Assembly (NCBI RefSeq): GCF_001662075.1
Contig: NZ_LYPL01000017.1
Coordinates: 1-64,000, forward strand
DNA from: Rhizobium bangladeshense
GTDB lineage: Bacteria > Pseudomonadota > Alphaproteobacteria > Rhizobiales > Rhizobiaceae
DNA length: 64,000 nucleotides
Direction of reading: 5' to 3'
Shown piece after piece: positions 32,827 to 41,919 of the stretch; within the stretch, counting starts at the first letter, position 1; each line of letters begins with the position of its first letter. A model generated the notes under the pieces. The model made no database searches. It was not told where the DNA came from and saw only the letters and a list, made by a program, of their open reading frames with translations. The translations under genes and the position numbers were made by a program.

Positions 32827-33828
32827 ATGCTTCCGGCTGTTAATTTGAAGCCTCCCTTCAACATCACGCGCTTCAGTCACGTCGTGCTTGAAGTCAATGA
32901 TGTGGGATGCAGCCGAGATTTCTATGTCAATATCGGCGGCCTCGTCGAAACAGAATTCGCGGACGGTGTTTCCTACCTCCGCGGACTGTCCGAGGCCTGC
33001 CATCACAGCCTCGTGCTCACACCCACTGGCGGCAAGCCGACATGCAGGCGGATCGGGTACCGGGTGTTCCTGGAGGAGGATCTCGACAAGGCCAAGGTCT
33101 TCTTCGAGGAGAGGGACCTTCCGGCGGAGTGGGTCGAGGTTCGAAATCAGGGCCGCACGCTGCTTGTCAGTGATCCCTCGGGCGCTCGCATCGAGCTTTG
33201 CTCCAGCATGAGCGTCCATCCGCGGAAATTTCTCGCCGTGCACGAACATCGTGGGGCTCGAGCCCAGGGCCTCGACCATTGCCAGATCATGGTTGCCGAT
33301 CCGCTGGCTCTGAGCGCGTTCTACGGCGAACTCGGCTTTCGGACTTCGGAATATATAGCAGCGGGCGACACTCTTATTGCGAACTTCATGTATCGCAAAG
33401 GTGTCTGCCTCGACCTGGCCTTGGTGCCTGGCATCGGCCCGCAGTTGCACCATTTTGCCTATACAGTTCCCGAAAGCAGCGACATCTTCGCCGTGTGCGA
33501 CTTTGCCAGCCGTTACGGATATGGAGACAGCGTTGAGCGCGGGCCCGGGCGTCATGGCCCATCGGGAGTCCTGTTCGTCTATCTGCGCGATCCCGATGGA
33601 CACCGGGTGGAGTTCTTCAACAATCACTACACCACGATAGATGCGGAATTGGAGCCTATTCGCTGGGACGCGGCATCCCTAAGCACCAACGTGCATTGGG
33701 GGATGCCAGCCGTCTCGAAGTGGTTCTTCGAGGCCAGCGAATTTACGGGAGTGCCACTGGAGCATCCCGAGAAAATGCCGAACCCGATGACGCTGGAACG
33801 CTACGCAGAAGGGCTCGTAAAGAGCTGA
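32827..33828 (+). CDS. VOC-family extradiol-type dioxygenase
   Basis: A 333-aa protein with two vicinal-oxygen-chelate modules. The metal site is in the C-terminal module: histidine in GLDHCQIMV, histidine in QLHHFAYTVP and glutamate in DGHRVEFFNNHY, the 2-His-1-Glu triad of type I extradiol dioxygenases such as catechol or homoprotocatechuate 2,3-dioxygenase. It should open a dihydroxylated ring beside the hydroxyls. GAGG lies six bases before the ATG at 32827. It starts the operon that also carries the binding protein and two oxidoreductases. Substrate not determined. Confidence 0.88.
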   Translation: MLPAVNLKPPFNITRFSHVVLEVNDVGCSRDFYVNIGGLVETEFADGVSYLRGLSEACHHSLVLTPTGGKPTCRRIGYRVFLEEDLDKAKVFFEERDLPAEWVEVRNQGRTLLVSDPSGARIELCSSMSVHPRKFLAVHEHRGARAQGLDHCQIMVADPLALSAFYGELGFRTSEYIAAGDTLIANFMYRKGVCLDLALVPGIGPQLHHFAYTVPESSDIFAVCDFASRYGYGDSVERGPGRHGPSGVLFVYLRDPDGHRVEFFNNHYTTIDAELEPIRWDAASLSTNVHWGMPAVSKWFFEASEFTGVPLEHPEKMPNPMTLERYAEGLVKS

Positions 33829-33908
33829 GACCTGCCGCCGGGCAAGAGACTGACGCGCTACGAGACTCGTAAGCGCGATGACATGCCGGAAGCACTTGGG
33901 AGGATGAG

Positions 33909-35123
33909 ATGAGTGCAAATTCCATCAAACTGAATAGACGTGCATTTCTCGGCTCTGCAGCCGCTGTGGCAGCTTTCAGCTCGATGCCTAGAGTTTTCGC
34001 CCAGGAGGGTCCGATCCGCGTCGGCGGAACGCTGCCGTTGACCGGTCCGCTTGCGGGCGTCGGCGCAATCCATAAGCTTGCGGCCGAGGTGTTCGTCGAA
34101 CAGATCAACGCCAAAGGCGGTATTCTCGGACGGAAGGTTGAGTTCGTCCTTCTCGACGATCAATCGCTTCCCGCCAATGCGCGCACGCTTTATGAGCGCC
34201 TGGTGACGGCCGATAAGGTCGATCTCCTGATGGGGCCTTACGGCACCTCCTCGATTATCGCAGCCATGGGTGTTGCCGCTCGTTTCAAGAAGGTGCTCGT
34301 GCAGAGCAGCCTTGGCGACCCAAGCCTGGCACCCTATCCGCTGCAGTTCCCCTCTCTTCCGATCGGGGCCGAGCCGCAATTGACCGACACCGAGGTCGTT
34401 CTCGATGCCTATGCCAGCCTGCCGACCCCTCCCAAGACGATCGCCTTCGTCACCAGCAAATTCCCGTCCGCGCTGACGATCGCCAAGGGCGGTCAGCAGG
34501 TCGCGGAGCAACGGGGCATCAAAAGCGTGCTGGACCTCGAATATGAATTCGGCACGAAGGACTTCGGCGCAATCGCGAACCGCATCAAAGCGGCTGATCC
34601 GGATCTGCTGTGGTCCGGTGCGATCGGTATGGAGGCAGTGCAGCTTCTCGATGCCATGAGCCGGATCGATTACCAACCAAGGAACCAGTTCTACCTGTTC
34701 CCGGCACCCGGCCCGACCGCAGCCCACCCCAAAGCGAATGGCTTGACCTCGCTGACCTGGTTCGAAGAGCACGAACCATTCCTCAAGTATCACGGCGCCC
34801 AGGAGTTCGTAAGCGCTTATGGCAGTAAGGCGAAGGCGGCAGGCTTCCCCTATCCGCGCACCGAATATCAGGCCGCCGTCGAATATGCTGCGTGGCAAAT
34901 CCTTGCGGCAGCAGCCGAAGGGGCAGGGAAGCTGGACGACGCCGCGATGGCTGCATGGTTGCGCTCGAATGCGGTCGAGACGGTCGTCGGGCCAAGGACT
35001 TTCGACGGCAAGTTCAATGCTGGGAAGCCATCGACAAAGCTCAAGCAGGTTCAGGGGAAGGACTGGGTGACTGTCTGGCCGGCGGACTTCCGACCGGCTG
35101 GAAAGGAGTTCCTGGTCCCCTGA
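33909..35123 (+). CDS. ABC transporter substrate-binding protein (LivJ-like)
   Basis: A 404-aa periplasmic protein of the branched-chain amino acid binding family. The signal peptide contains a twin-arginine-like NRRAFLGSAAAVAAF and ends near VFAQ. The mature protein starts IRVGGTLPLTGPLAGVGAIH and has KGGILGRKVEFVLLDDQS and LLMGPYGTSS, typical of the fold. It is the receptor for the permease/ATPase genes of the neighbouring operon even though it is transcribed with the dioxygenase. GGGAGG lies eight bases before the ATG. A hairpin follows the gene, as is common after highly expressed binding proteins. Confidence 0.92.
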   Translation: MSANSIKLNRRAFLGSAAAVAAFSSMPRVFAQEGPIRVGGTLPLTGPLAGVGAIHKLAAEVFVEQINAKGGILGRKVEFVLLDDQSLPANARTLYERLVTADKVDLLMGPYGTSSIIAAMGVAARFKKVLVQSSLGDPSLAPYPLQFPSLPIGAEPQLTDTEVVLDAYASLPTPPKTIAFVTSKFPSALTIAKGGQQVAEQRGIKSVLDLEYEFGTKDFGAIANRIKAADPDLLWSGAIGMEAVQLLDAMSRIDYQPRNQFYLFPAPGPTAAHPKANGLTSLTWFEEHEPFLKYHGAQEFVSAYGSKAKAAGFPYPRTEYQAAVEYAAWQILAAAAEGAGKLDDAAMAAWLRSNAVETVVGPRTFDGKFNAGKPSTKLKQVQGKDWVTVWPADFRPAGKEFLVP

Positions 35124-35174
35124 CGAATGCCGCTCGGCACCGCAGCGCACCTGTCTGAAACTAAAAAAATGCAT

Positions 35175-35197
35175 TCGGTCGGGCACGGTCCGACCGA
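35175..35197 (+). promoter_or_regulatory. Intercistronic hairpin after the binding-protein gene
   Basis: TCGGTCGG (35175-35182) pairs with CCGACCGA (35190-35197), 7-base loop, no U-tract. It probably stabilises the upstream mRNA or attenuates read-through so that the binding protein is made in excess over the enzymes downstream. Confidence 0.5.
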
Positions 35198-35215
35198 TGT
35201 CCCATGGAGGAGTTA

Positions 35216-36346
35216 ATGGTTAAAACTATGATCGCTGCTCGGCTGCATGCTCTGCATCAGCCGATGTCGCTGGATGAGATTCCGGTTCCCGCACCCCGGC
35301 CCAACGACGTCCTGGTGCAGGTCAGGGCTTGCGGTATCGTGCCCAACATGGCCAACGTCATCAATAATTGGCCAACCTGGTTTCCCCACCAGCCGCTGCC
35401 GAAGTTTCCGGCAGTGTTCGGCCTGGATCCGGCCGGGGTCGTCGCCGAAGTCGGCGAGGCGGTCACCAATGTCAAGATTGGCGATCGTGTCTATGTCAGC
35501 CCTCTGCGGTCCTGTGGTTCCTGCAAGGCGTGCCGGTCAGGCAACCGCAGCCAATGCCGCTACTACACCTTGAATGGGTACTTCAGCACCAGCCGTGATG
35601 GTCAAAGGATCTTCGATCTTTATCCCTATGGCGGCTTCAGCCAGTACATGACTGCCCCGGAATATTCTCTCGTATGCCTGCCGGACAATCTCAGCTTCGA
35701 ACAGGCCGGCCGTTTCGGCTACCTCGGCACATCCTACGGCGCCCTGAAGAATGCACAGGCCGGGCCCGGCCAGGTCTGCCTCATCGACGGGATTACCGGC
35801 ACGCTCGGCGTCGCGGCCACCAAGCTCGCTCTTGCAATGGGCCTCTCCAAAATTCTCGGCACCGGCAGAAACAAGGAACTGATGGACCGCATAAAGGCCA
35901 TCGCTCCCGACCGCATCGATACGATTATGCTCGGTGAAGGCTCGACCGGAGAATGGGCGAAGGCTCAGACCGGCGGCGAGGGAGTGGATTTCGTCATCAG
36001 TGCGCTGGGGGCGAGAGCTCCCGCTACGACTGTGGTGGACTCCATGCGCGGCGTTCGTCGAGGCGGCCGTGTGGTTGTCGTTGGTGGTGTCGCGGAAGAT
36101 GTTCCGGTCGACGTGAAGTGGCTGATGGACGAGCAGGTTCAGCTCATCGGCTCCAACTGGTTCAGCGCTGCCCAGGGGCAGGAGATGGCAGACATGGTCC
36201 GCACCGGCGCGCTCGATCTCTCCTATCTCGAGCACAAGATCTATCCGCTCGAGCGGGTGAATGAAGCCATCTCCGGCATCGGCGAACGCGATGGCGGCTT
36301 CAGCAACTATGTGGTCATTCCTCCGGTTCCTGCCGCTTACCAATAA
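35216..36346 (+). CDS. Zinc-type medium-chain alcohol dehydrogenase/reductase
   Basis: A 376-aa MDR-family oxidoreductase. The structural-zinc loop is intact (CGSCKACRSGNRSQC) and the NAD(P) fold is present (GITGTLGVAATKLALAMG). At the catalytic zinc site, CGI is kept, but the GHE motif reads GLDPAGVV, as in zinc-free quinone oxidoreductases, so the active site is mixed. GGAGG lies before the ATG at 35216; the earlier ATG at 35204 is inside that ribosome binding site. It is third in the dioxygenase operon and probably oxidises or reduces a pathway alcohol or aldehyde, or an enone. Confidence 0.88.
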   Translation: MVKTMIAARLHALHQPMSLDEIPVPAPRPNDVLVQVRACGIVPNMANVINNWPTWFPHQPLPKFPAVFGLDPAGVVAEVGEAVTNVKIGDRVYVSPLRSCGSCKACRSGNRSQCRYYTLNGYFSTSRDGQRIFDLYPYGGFSQYMTAPEYSLVCLPDNLSFEQAGRFGYLGTSYGALKNAQAGPGQVCLIDGITGTLGVAATKLALAMGLSKILGTGRNKELMDRIKAIAPDRIDTIMLGEGSTGEWAKAQTGGEGVDFVISALGARAPATTVVDSMRGVRRGGRVVVVGGVAEDVPVDVKWLMDEQVQLIGSNWFSAAQGQEMADMVRTGALDLSYLEHKIYPLERVNEAISGIGERDGGFSNYVVIPPVPAAYQ

Positions 36347-36399
36347 CAATCACCGGCGCCGGTTGCGACCGGCGCCGCCCTCACGCGGAAAGAGAGAAC

Positions 36400-36951
36400 A
36401 TGTCCAAGAAAGATATCGCGGTCCTGGTTGGAAGCCTTCGTCAGGCTTCGGTCAACCTGAAGTTTGCCCGTGCAATGCAGAAAGTAGCGCCCGATGGGCT
36501 GAACCTGGAAATCGTACCGATCGGCGACCTTCCGCTCTATAACCAGGACCTCGAGACCGAAACGCCGCCGGTGGAATGGACGACCTTCCGCGAGCGCATC
36601 AAGGTTTGCGACGGAGCAATCTTCGTGACGCCGGAATACAATAGATCCGTACCCGCGGCATTGAAGAATGCGATCGAAGTCGGCTCTCGACCGTTCGGGA
36701 AAAGCGTATGGGATCATAAGCCCGGTGCGGTGACCGGGGCTTCTCCCGGTCTCATTGGCGGCGCTGCCGCAGCCCTCCAGCTCCGGGTTATCCTGACCAA
36801 CATCAACGTGCCGACCATGCCCCAGCCTGAAGTTTACCTCAGCACGGCCGACAAATTGGTGGGCGACCATGGGGTATTCCTCAATGAAGGAACCCAGAAG
36901 TTCATCGAGAGCTTCCTGATTGCGTTCGAAGGCTGGGTCGCCCGGTTCTGA
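36400..36951 (+). CDS. NAD(P)H-dependent FMN reductase (flavodoxin-like)
   Basis: A 183-aa protein of the NADPH-dependent FMN/quinone reductase family. The FMN phosphate loop is VLVGSLRQASVNLKFARAM, the family motif is FVTPEYNRSVPAALKNAIE, and GAVTGASPGLIGG is also conserved. It could supply reduced flavin or reduce a quinone formed from a catechol-type substrate, which would suit a ring-cleavage pathway. AAAGAGAGAAC precedes the ATG. It is the last gene of its operon; a terminator follows at 36977. Confidence 0.9.
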   Translation: MSKKDIAVLVGSLRQASVNLKFARAMQKVAPDGLNLEIVPIGDLPLYNQDLETETPPVEWTTFRERIKVCDGAIFVTPEYNRSVPAALKNAIEVGSRPFGKSVWDHKPGAVTGASPGLIGGAAAALQLRVILTNINVPTMPQPEVYLSTADKLVGDHGVFLNEGTQKFIESFLIAFEGWVARF

Positions 36952-36976
36952 GCCGCAGCAGAGCAAGACTTCATCG

Positions 36977-37006
36977 GCCATCGCGAACACAGCGCGGTGG
37001 CTTTTT
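36977..37006 (+). terminator. Rho-independent terminator of the dioxygenase operon
   Basis: GCCATCGC (36977-36984) pairs with GCGGTGGC (36994-37001, one G-T pair), loop GAACACAGC, followed by TTTTT. It lies 25 bases past the FMN reductase stop. Confidence 0.75.
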
Positions 37007-37056
37007 CATTTTCATTTGAAGTGGAAAGGGTGCCGCTCCCGAAACGCCTGGCTTAC

Positions 37057-38052
37057 TTACGAAAACCAGGCCTGCGCCAGGTCAGCGAGCTTTTGCGGAG
37101 GCGAGGCGATCAACGGGATGGCGGCTTTGCGGATAGCTTCGCGCTGGCATTCCTCGGTTATGTATTCGACGGGCGATTTGCCGTCGACCCGGGCGAGGAA
37201 GAGTGCGGGCAGCAGGCTTGCGGCCCGAGCCTCGAGAGCGTCCCGATCCTCCCAATCGACCTGATCCATGTAGGCTGCGGTCAAATCCGAAAATGACGAT
37301 GCGAGCTCAGATGCCGCCTTTTCCGCTACGATCTTCTTCAACAACAGATGGTTCAGGCAGAAGGCCAGGTCGAAAGCCGGATCACCGAACCAGGCGCATT
37401 CGGCATCCAGGAACACAGGTCCGTTCTTGCCCAGCAGGATGTTCTTCGGGCTGACGTCGCCGTGGACAAGCGCCAGCTTTGTTTCGGCCGTGCGCTGAAC
37501 TAGCTCGGCAAGGCGATCGCTGACGAAGGGATGTTTGGCGGCAGTCGCCACCAGGTAGGGCTCAAGCCGGAGCGCATAGAAATTCGGTCCAGAGTCAAAT
37601 TTGTCCGATAAGCCCGATGTGCGGGCGCTGACGGAATGGATCTGTCCGATCCGCCGGCCCGTGACCTCTGCTGCCATTCGGTCGACGCTTCCTTGAAGCA
37701 GGCTGGTCTTCCACAGCGGATACTCGTCGCTGGGCAGAAACTCCATTGCGAAAATACCACACGACTCGTCGTGCGCGAGAGGCTTCGGAACGGCAGAAGG
37801 GAAATGCTCCGCCACGAAGGAAATCCAGTTCCATTCGTATACATTTCTCGACACCGGCGCTTGCCAATCGGCAGATACTTTAAGCTTGGCCAGTGCGCGT
37901 TTCACGCAGATGAGCCGGCCAGGGAGCTCCACGCGGTAGATATCTGAGGAAACACCACCCGTCAGGGGCTTGTAGATCGCCTCCTCGGAAGTGCTCTTCA
38001 GGCCGCTCTTCAGTAAGAAATCGTCGAAAATCGTCGTCTCGGCTACAGACAT
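37057..38052 (-). CDS. APH-family (aminoglycoside phosphotransferase fold) kinase
   Basis: A 331-aa protein with the kinase catalytic loop LVHGDVSPKNILL and the metal-binding LDAECAWFGDPAFDLA, both complete, so it should be an active small-molecule kinase. The APH fold includes choline, hydroxylysine, homoserine and sugar kinases as well as antibiotic kinases; in a catabolic regulon a metabolite is the likely substrate. It follows the D-2-hydroxyacid dehydrogenase with a 21-bp gap, so both are under operator 5. Phosphorylation of a glycerate-like acid is my hypothesis; no glycerate kinase of this fold is known to me. Confidence 0.86.
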   Translation of the reverse strand: MSVAETTIFDDFLLKSGLKSTSEEAIYKPLTGGVSSDIYRVELPGRLICVKRALAKLKVSADWQAPVSRNVYEWNWISFVAEHFPSAVPKPLAHDESCGIFAMEFLPSDEYPLWKTSLLQGSVDRMAAEVTGRRIGQIHSVSARTSGLSDKFDSGPNFYALRLEPYLVATAAKHPFVSDRLAELVQRTAETKLALVHGDVSPKNILLGKNGPVFLDAECAWFGDPAFDLAFCLNHLLLKKIVAEKAASELASSFSDLTAAYMDQVDWEDRDALEARAASLLPALFLARVDGKSPVEYITEECQREAIRKAAIPLIASPPQKLADLAQAWFS

Positions 38053-38073
38053 AAAACCATTGTCCTTGCTGCG

Positions 38074-39036
38074 TTAGCGGCCGGGGTTGTTGCGGGCTTG
38101 TTCGGGCATCTCTCCGCAGAGAACCCTGACGACCTCCTCCGCGGCCCGGCGACGCAGTTCGATCAGCGAAGCATCCGAGGAGAAGGCGACATGCGGCGTG
38201 ATCATCGCGCCGGGGTGAGCGATCAGCTCCGCCGGCACGTGTGGTTCATCCTCGAGCACATCAAGGCCGACACCGCTCAGAATGCCGGACGCCAGGCCCT
38301 CGATTACAGCGGCAGTATCCACGACGCCGCCTCGGCTGACGTTGATAAGCAGACTTCCGCGACGCATCTTCGAGATGGCGTCTTTGTTGATCAGATGACG
38401 CGTCGCCGGCGAAAGCGGCGCATGGACAATGACGATATCGCTCTTGGCCAGAAGCGTATCGAAGTCGGCAAGCTCCACATCGGCGGGGACATTGGAGGCA
38501 TGGGGATCATGCGCCACTACGCGGCATCCCAGCGCCTGCATCTTTGCTGCCGTCGCGCGGCCGATGCGACCGAAGCCAATGATGCCGCAACTCAGCTCCG
38601 AAAGCCTGCGGAGATTTGCCGAAGCGGGATCCCAGCGGCCTTCGCGAACTTCGCGATCAAAGTGGAGCAGTCCGCGGGCCCAGGCAATTGCAAAACCGAT
38701 TGCGTGGTCGGACACTTCTGCGACGCAATAGTCGGGAACGTTGGTGACCCAAATTCCTCGCTCGGTCGCCGCATCGACTGCAATATTGTCCAGGCCTACA
38801 CCGAGGCGAGCGACGATCTTGAGATTGGGAGATGCAGCGATGGCCCTCTCGCTGACCCGGGCCCAACAAGTCAGGATCGCTTGCGGCCGATGCTCTGCAG
38901 CCAAAGCGTCGATCTCGGCAGAGGGCAATGGCTCGGCAGGGCCGCTGATGAGGACAAATCCAGCCCTCTCGATCACCTCCCGCTCCACCTTGTCATCCGG
39001 CCAGGCGTAGTCCGTCAACAGCACGGTCCGTGTCAT
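38074..39036 (-). CDS. D-2-hydroxyacid dehydrogenase (hydroxypyruvate reductase-like)
   Basis: A 320-aa NAD(P)-dependent D-2-hydroxyacid dehydrogenase. The nucleotide loop is GIIGFGRIGRATAAKM. The catalytic triad is visible as Arg in NVSRGGVVD, Glu in LDVLEDEPH and His in MITPHVAFSS. The closest general type is the C-terminal binding protein / glyoxylate-hydroxypyruvate reductase group. It could interconvert hydroxypyruvate and D-glycerate, or another 2-oxo and 2-hydroxy acid pair. It is first in a two-gene operon behind operator 5, with GGGAGGAAATC before the ATG. Confidence 0.9.
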   Translation of the reverse strand: MTRTVLLTDYAWPDDKVEREVIERAGFVLISGPAEPLPSAEIDALAAEHRPQAILTCWARVSERAIAASPNLKIVARLGVGLDNIAVDAATERGIWVTNVPDYCVAEVSDHAIGFAIAWARGLLHFDREVREGRWDPASANLRRLSELSCGIIGFGRIGRATAAKMQALGCRVVAHDPHASNVPADVELADFDTLLAKSDIVIVHAPLSPATRHLINKDAISKMRRGSLLINVSRGGVVDTAAVIEGLASGILSGVGLDVLEDEPHVPAELIAHPGAMITPHVAFSSDASLIELRRRAAEEVVRVLCGEMPEQARNNPGR

Positions 39037-39054
39037 GATTTCCTCCCATTTTGT

Positions 39055-39066
39055 GCGAACGTTAGC
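39055..39066 (-). promoter_or_regulatory. LacI-type operator 5 (dehydrogenase-kinase operon)
   Basis: GCTAACGTTCGC on the minus strand, 11 of 12 bases of the palindrome, 18 bases before the start codon. A TTGACC -35 (minus strand, near 39090) is spaced so that the operator covers the -10. Confidence 0.78.
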
Positions 39067-39123
39067 GCAATAGTTTCACCGAGGTCAAGAAAAAAGGTGT
39101 ATGCGATCCGCATTGGCGGTTGG

Positions 39124-41877
39124 CTACCCGCTGTTTCGTAGGCCGGCGGCAATTCCGTTGATTGTCAGGTGCAGGGCTTCTTCGGTGTCCTGATCTCGTT
39201 CTCCGGCACGGTGGCGGCGAAGAAGGTCGATCTGCATGTGATTAAGCGGATCGAGGCATGGAAAGCGATGATGGATCGACTGTTTCAGCGCCGGATTGTT
39301 CTCCAGGAGCGAGGCCTGATCGGTTATGCCGAGCAGGGCAGCCGTTGTCGCCTCCCATTCGTCTTTTATGCGTGCGAAGATCTTCTCATGCGCGGATGCG
39401 TCAGGAGCGAGGTCCACGTGCCGCGCCGCGATCGCCATGTTGGTTTTGGCCAGCACCATCTCCATGTTCGCGATCAGCGTCTGGAAGAAGGACCAGTCCC
39501 GATGCATCCTTTGAAGGGTCCGCAACCCGTCCGGTTGTCCGGACAGCCATTGTCTGACGGCCGAGCCAAATCCAAACCAGCCCGGCAGCATGATACGGCT
39601 CTGCGACCAGCCGAACACCCAGGGTATCGCGCGGAGATCTTCGATGCGTCGAGACGAGCTGCGTGAGGCCGGGCGGCTGCCAATATTCAGTTTTGCGATT
39701 TCGCCGATGATCGTGGTTTCCCAGAAGAACTCTTCAAATCCCTCGGTTTCGTAGACCAACGAGCGATAGATACCAAAAGCCAGGTTGGACAGCTCCTCCA
39801 TGGCGCCGATATAGTCGGGATCCGGTTCTTGTGCGTCGGAAGGCAGCAAAGACGCTTCCAGCGTCGCGGCGATAAGCAGTTCGAGATTTCGGCGACCGAG
39901 TGTTGGATTGGAATATTTCGCTGCAATCACTTCGCCTTGCTCGGTCAGCCGGATCGAGCCGGCAACGGCGCCGGGGGGCAGGGCGGTGATGGCCTCATAG
40001 CTTGGGCCGCCGCCGCGGCCGACGGAACCGCCGCGGCCGTGAAACAGGCTGAGGCGGATCCCTTCACGTTCAAAGAGCTGAATGAAGGCCATCTCTGCCT
40101 TATAGAGTTCCCATCCCGAAGTCAGATAACCGCCATCCTTGTTGCTGTCGGAATAGCCGAGCATGATCTCCTGTTTGCGGCCAAGTGCGCCCAGATACGC
40201 CCGATAGGCTTCGATGGCCAAAACTGTCCGCATCACCTCATGCGACCTTCGAAGGTCCGAGATCGTCTCGAACAGCGGTATGATGTTGACGGAAGCTGCT
40301 TCTGGTTCATCGGGCCGGAACAGCCCCACCTCCCGGAACAGAACCATGACCTCCAGAAGGTCGGAAGGGCTTCCGGCCTTCGAGATAATGTAATTCGGGA
40401 CGCTGGCGCGGCCGTAGCGCTTATGGGCTTCGGCGGCTTCACGCAGAACGGAAAGCTCCGACATGGTCTCGGCCGAATAGGTCTTAAGCGGTGTAACCAG
40501 CAGCTGGGAGGACCGTAGTTCCTCGGTGAGCAAGCGGATCTTGTCGTTCTCGGCGAGCGCCTCGTAGCCTGTTCCGGGGCGCACCTTCTCGAAAAGCTCA
40601 TGAACTACACGCTCGTGAACCTCTGAATTCTGTCTCAAATCGAGGCTGACAAGGTGAAAGCCGAAGACTTCTATGGCGCGTTGGAGGCTGCGCAGTTTTC
40701 CAGCGGCGATCTTTTCTGCGCCATTGGTTATCAGGGATTTGCTGATCGTCGCCAGGTCTTCGGAGAATTCGGCGGGGCTCCTGTAGGAAGAGGCGGCGGC
40801 TACAGGCTCGCGAACCAATTCCGTGCTGCCGAATTTGCGGGCCGTAGCCGCCAGGCGAGCGTAGATGCCTGAGATCGCCAGGCGATATGGCTCGTGCCGG
40901 CGCTGCTCCGATCTATCGGGAGAGTCAGTGGCGAGGCGCTGAAGGTCCGGCGAGACCTTTACATACCGATCATCCAAGGAAAGTTCGGCGCCAAGGCTGT
41001 GCAGCTCGCCGAGATAGAAGGAAAAAACCCTCTCGCTATGCAGCCGGAGCGCCTCCCGCAGGGTCTCGCCATTGACATAAGGGTTGCCATCCCGGTCGCC
41101 GCCGATCCAGGAACCCATGCGCAGGAATGGCGGCAGCGCGTCCTGGCCAAACCTCCAGGGTGAGCCTCGAAGTTGATTTTCGAGATCCTCATAAACTTCC
41201 GGGATAACGTGGAAAATCGTGCTGTCATAATAGGACAGGCCGTTGAGGATTTCATCCACGACCTGCAGTTTCCGTCCTCGCAAGCTGTTCGTTTGCCAAA
41301 GGGTCGTCGTCGCTCTTTCCAAATCCTGCTGATATCGATCCACCTCCTGCGCAGTCAGGCCGGCCTGGTCGAACCGGCTCAAGCATCGTGCAAGCTCCTG
41401 CTCGATGTCGATAACGCTTTTGCGCCGAACCTCGGTGGGGTGTGCTGTAAATACAGGCGAGACCACAGCTTCAAAAAGCAGGTTGCGGACTGCTTCCGCC
41501 TCTATCCCGGCGGCAGCCAGAACGGAAAGCGATCTGGCAACCGTCCCCGGCATGGCGGGTTCGCCATCGACGATGCTGAGGCGCTGCACTCGGGCGTGAT
41601 GAGCGTCTTCTGCGATGTTCACGAGCTGAGAGAACTGGCTGAACGCGCGGACCACGCGCTTCAGAGTGCGCGGAGGCATGTCAGCGCAGAAGGGAGCAAG
41701 ATTGTCGTTCAAACCCGCGCTGGTCTTTCTGCGGCCTGTCAACGAAAGACTGCGGACCTGTTCCACAATCTCGCGGACCTCTTTCCCGTCGCTGGCTTCA
41801 ATAGCCTCACACAACAGTCGGCCGAGAAGCTGAACGTCTTTGACCAAGGTTCTGGCCGTCAGGCGTCTTCCCTGCAT
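39124..41877 (-). CDS. ppc: Phosphoenolpyruvate carboxylase
   Basis: A 917-aa enzyme that carboxylates PEP to oxaloacetate. Diagnostic blocks are VFTAHPTEVRRKS (catalytic histidine), GGDRDGNPYV, LGYSDSNKDGGYLTS, LSLFHGRGGSVGRGGGP (catalytic loop), and RAIPWVFGWSQSR; the C-terminal tail is GLRNSG. The ATG at 41877 (GAGGACAGCAGGC upstream) is preferred to an in-frame TTG at 41904. A perfect LacI-type operator lies 42 bases upstream, so this anaplerotic enzyme is controlled with the catabolic cluster. That is unusual for a housekeeping gene; whether it is the only copy cannot be told here. Confidence 0.95.
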   Translation of the reverse strand: MQGRRLTARTLVKDVQLLGRLLCEAIEASDGKEVREIVEQVRSLSLTGRRKTSAGLNDNLAPFCADMPPRTLKRVVRAFSQFSQLVNIAEDAHHARVQRLSIVDGEPAMPGTVARSLSVLAAAGIEAEAVRNLLFEAVVSPVFTAHPTEVRRKSVIDIEQELARCLSRFDQAGLTAQEVDRYQQDLERATTTLWQTNSLRGRKLQVVDEILNGLSYYDSTIFHVIPEVYEDLENQLRGSPWRFGQDALPPFLRMGSWIGGDRDGNPYVNGETLREALRLHSERVFSFYLGELHSLGAELSLDDRYVKVSPDLQRLATDSPDRSEQRRHEPYRLAISGIYARLAATARKFGSTELVREPVAAASSYRSPAEFSEDLATISKSLITNGAEKIAAGKLRSLQRAIEVFGFHLVSLDLRQNSEVHERVVHELFEKVRPGTGYEALAENDKIRLLTEELRSSQLLVTPLKTYSAETMSELSVLREAAEAHKRYGRASVPNYIISKAGSPSDLLEVMVLFREVGLFRPDEPEAASVNIIPLFETISDLRRSHEVMRTVLAIEAYRAYLGALGRKQEIMLGYSDSNKDGGYLTSGWELYKAEMAFIQLFEREGIRLSLFHGRGGSVGRGGGPSYEAITALPPGAVAGSIRLTEQGEVIAAKYSNPTLGRRNLELLIAATLEASLLPSDAQEPDPDYIGAMEELSNLAFGIYRSLVYETEGFEEFFWETTIIGEIAKLNIGSRPASRSSSRRIEDLRAIPWVFGWSQSRIMLPGWFGFGSAVRQWLSGQPDGLRTLQRMHRDWSFFQTLIANMEMVLAKTNMAIAARHVDLAPDASAHEKIFARIKDEWEATTAALLGITDQASLLENNPALKQSIHHRFPCLDPLNHMQIDLLRRHRAGERDQDTEEALHLTINGIAAGLRNSG

Positions 41878-41919
41878 GCCTGCTGTCCTCGATTGAAGAT
41901 GCAAATGCCTATTCCTTGT

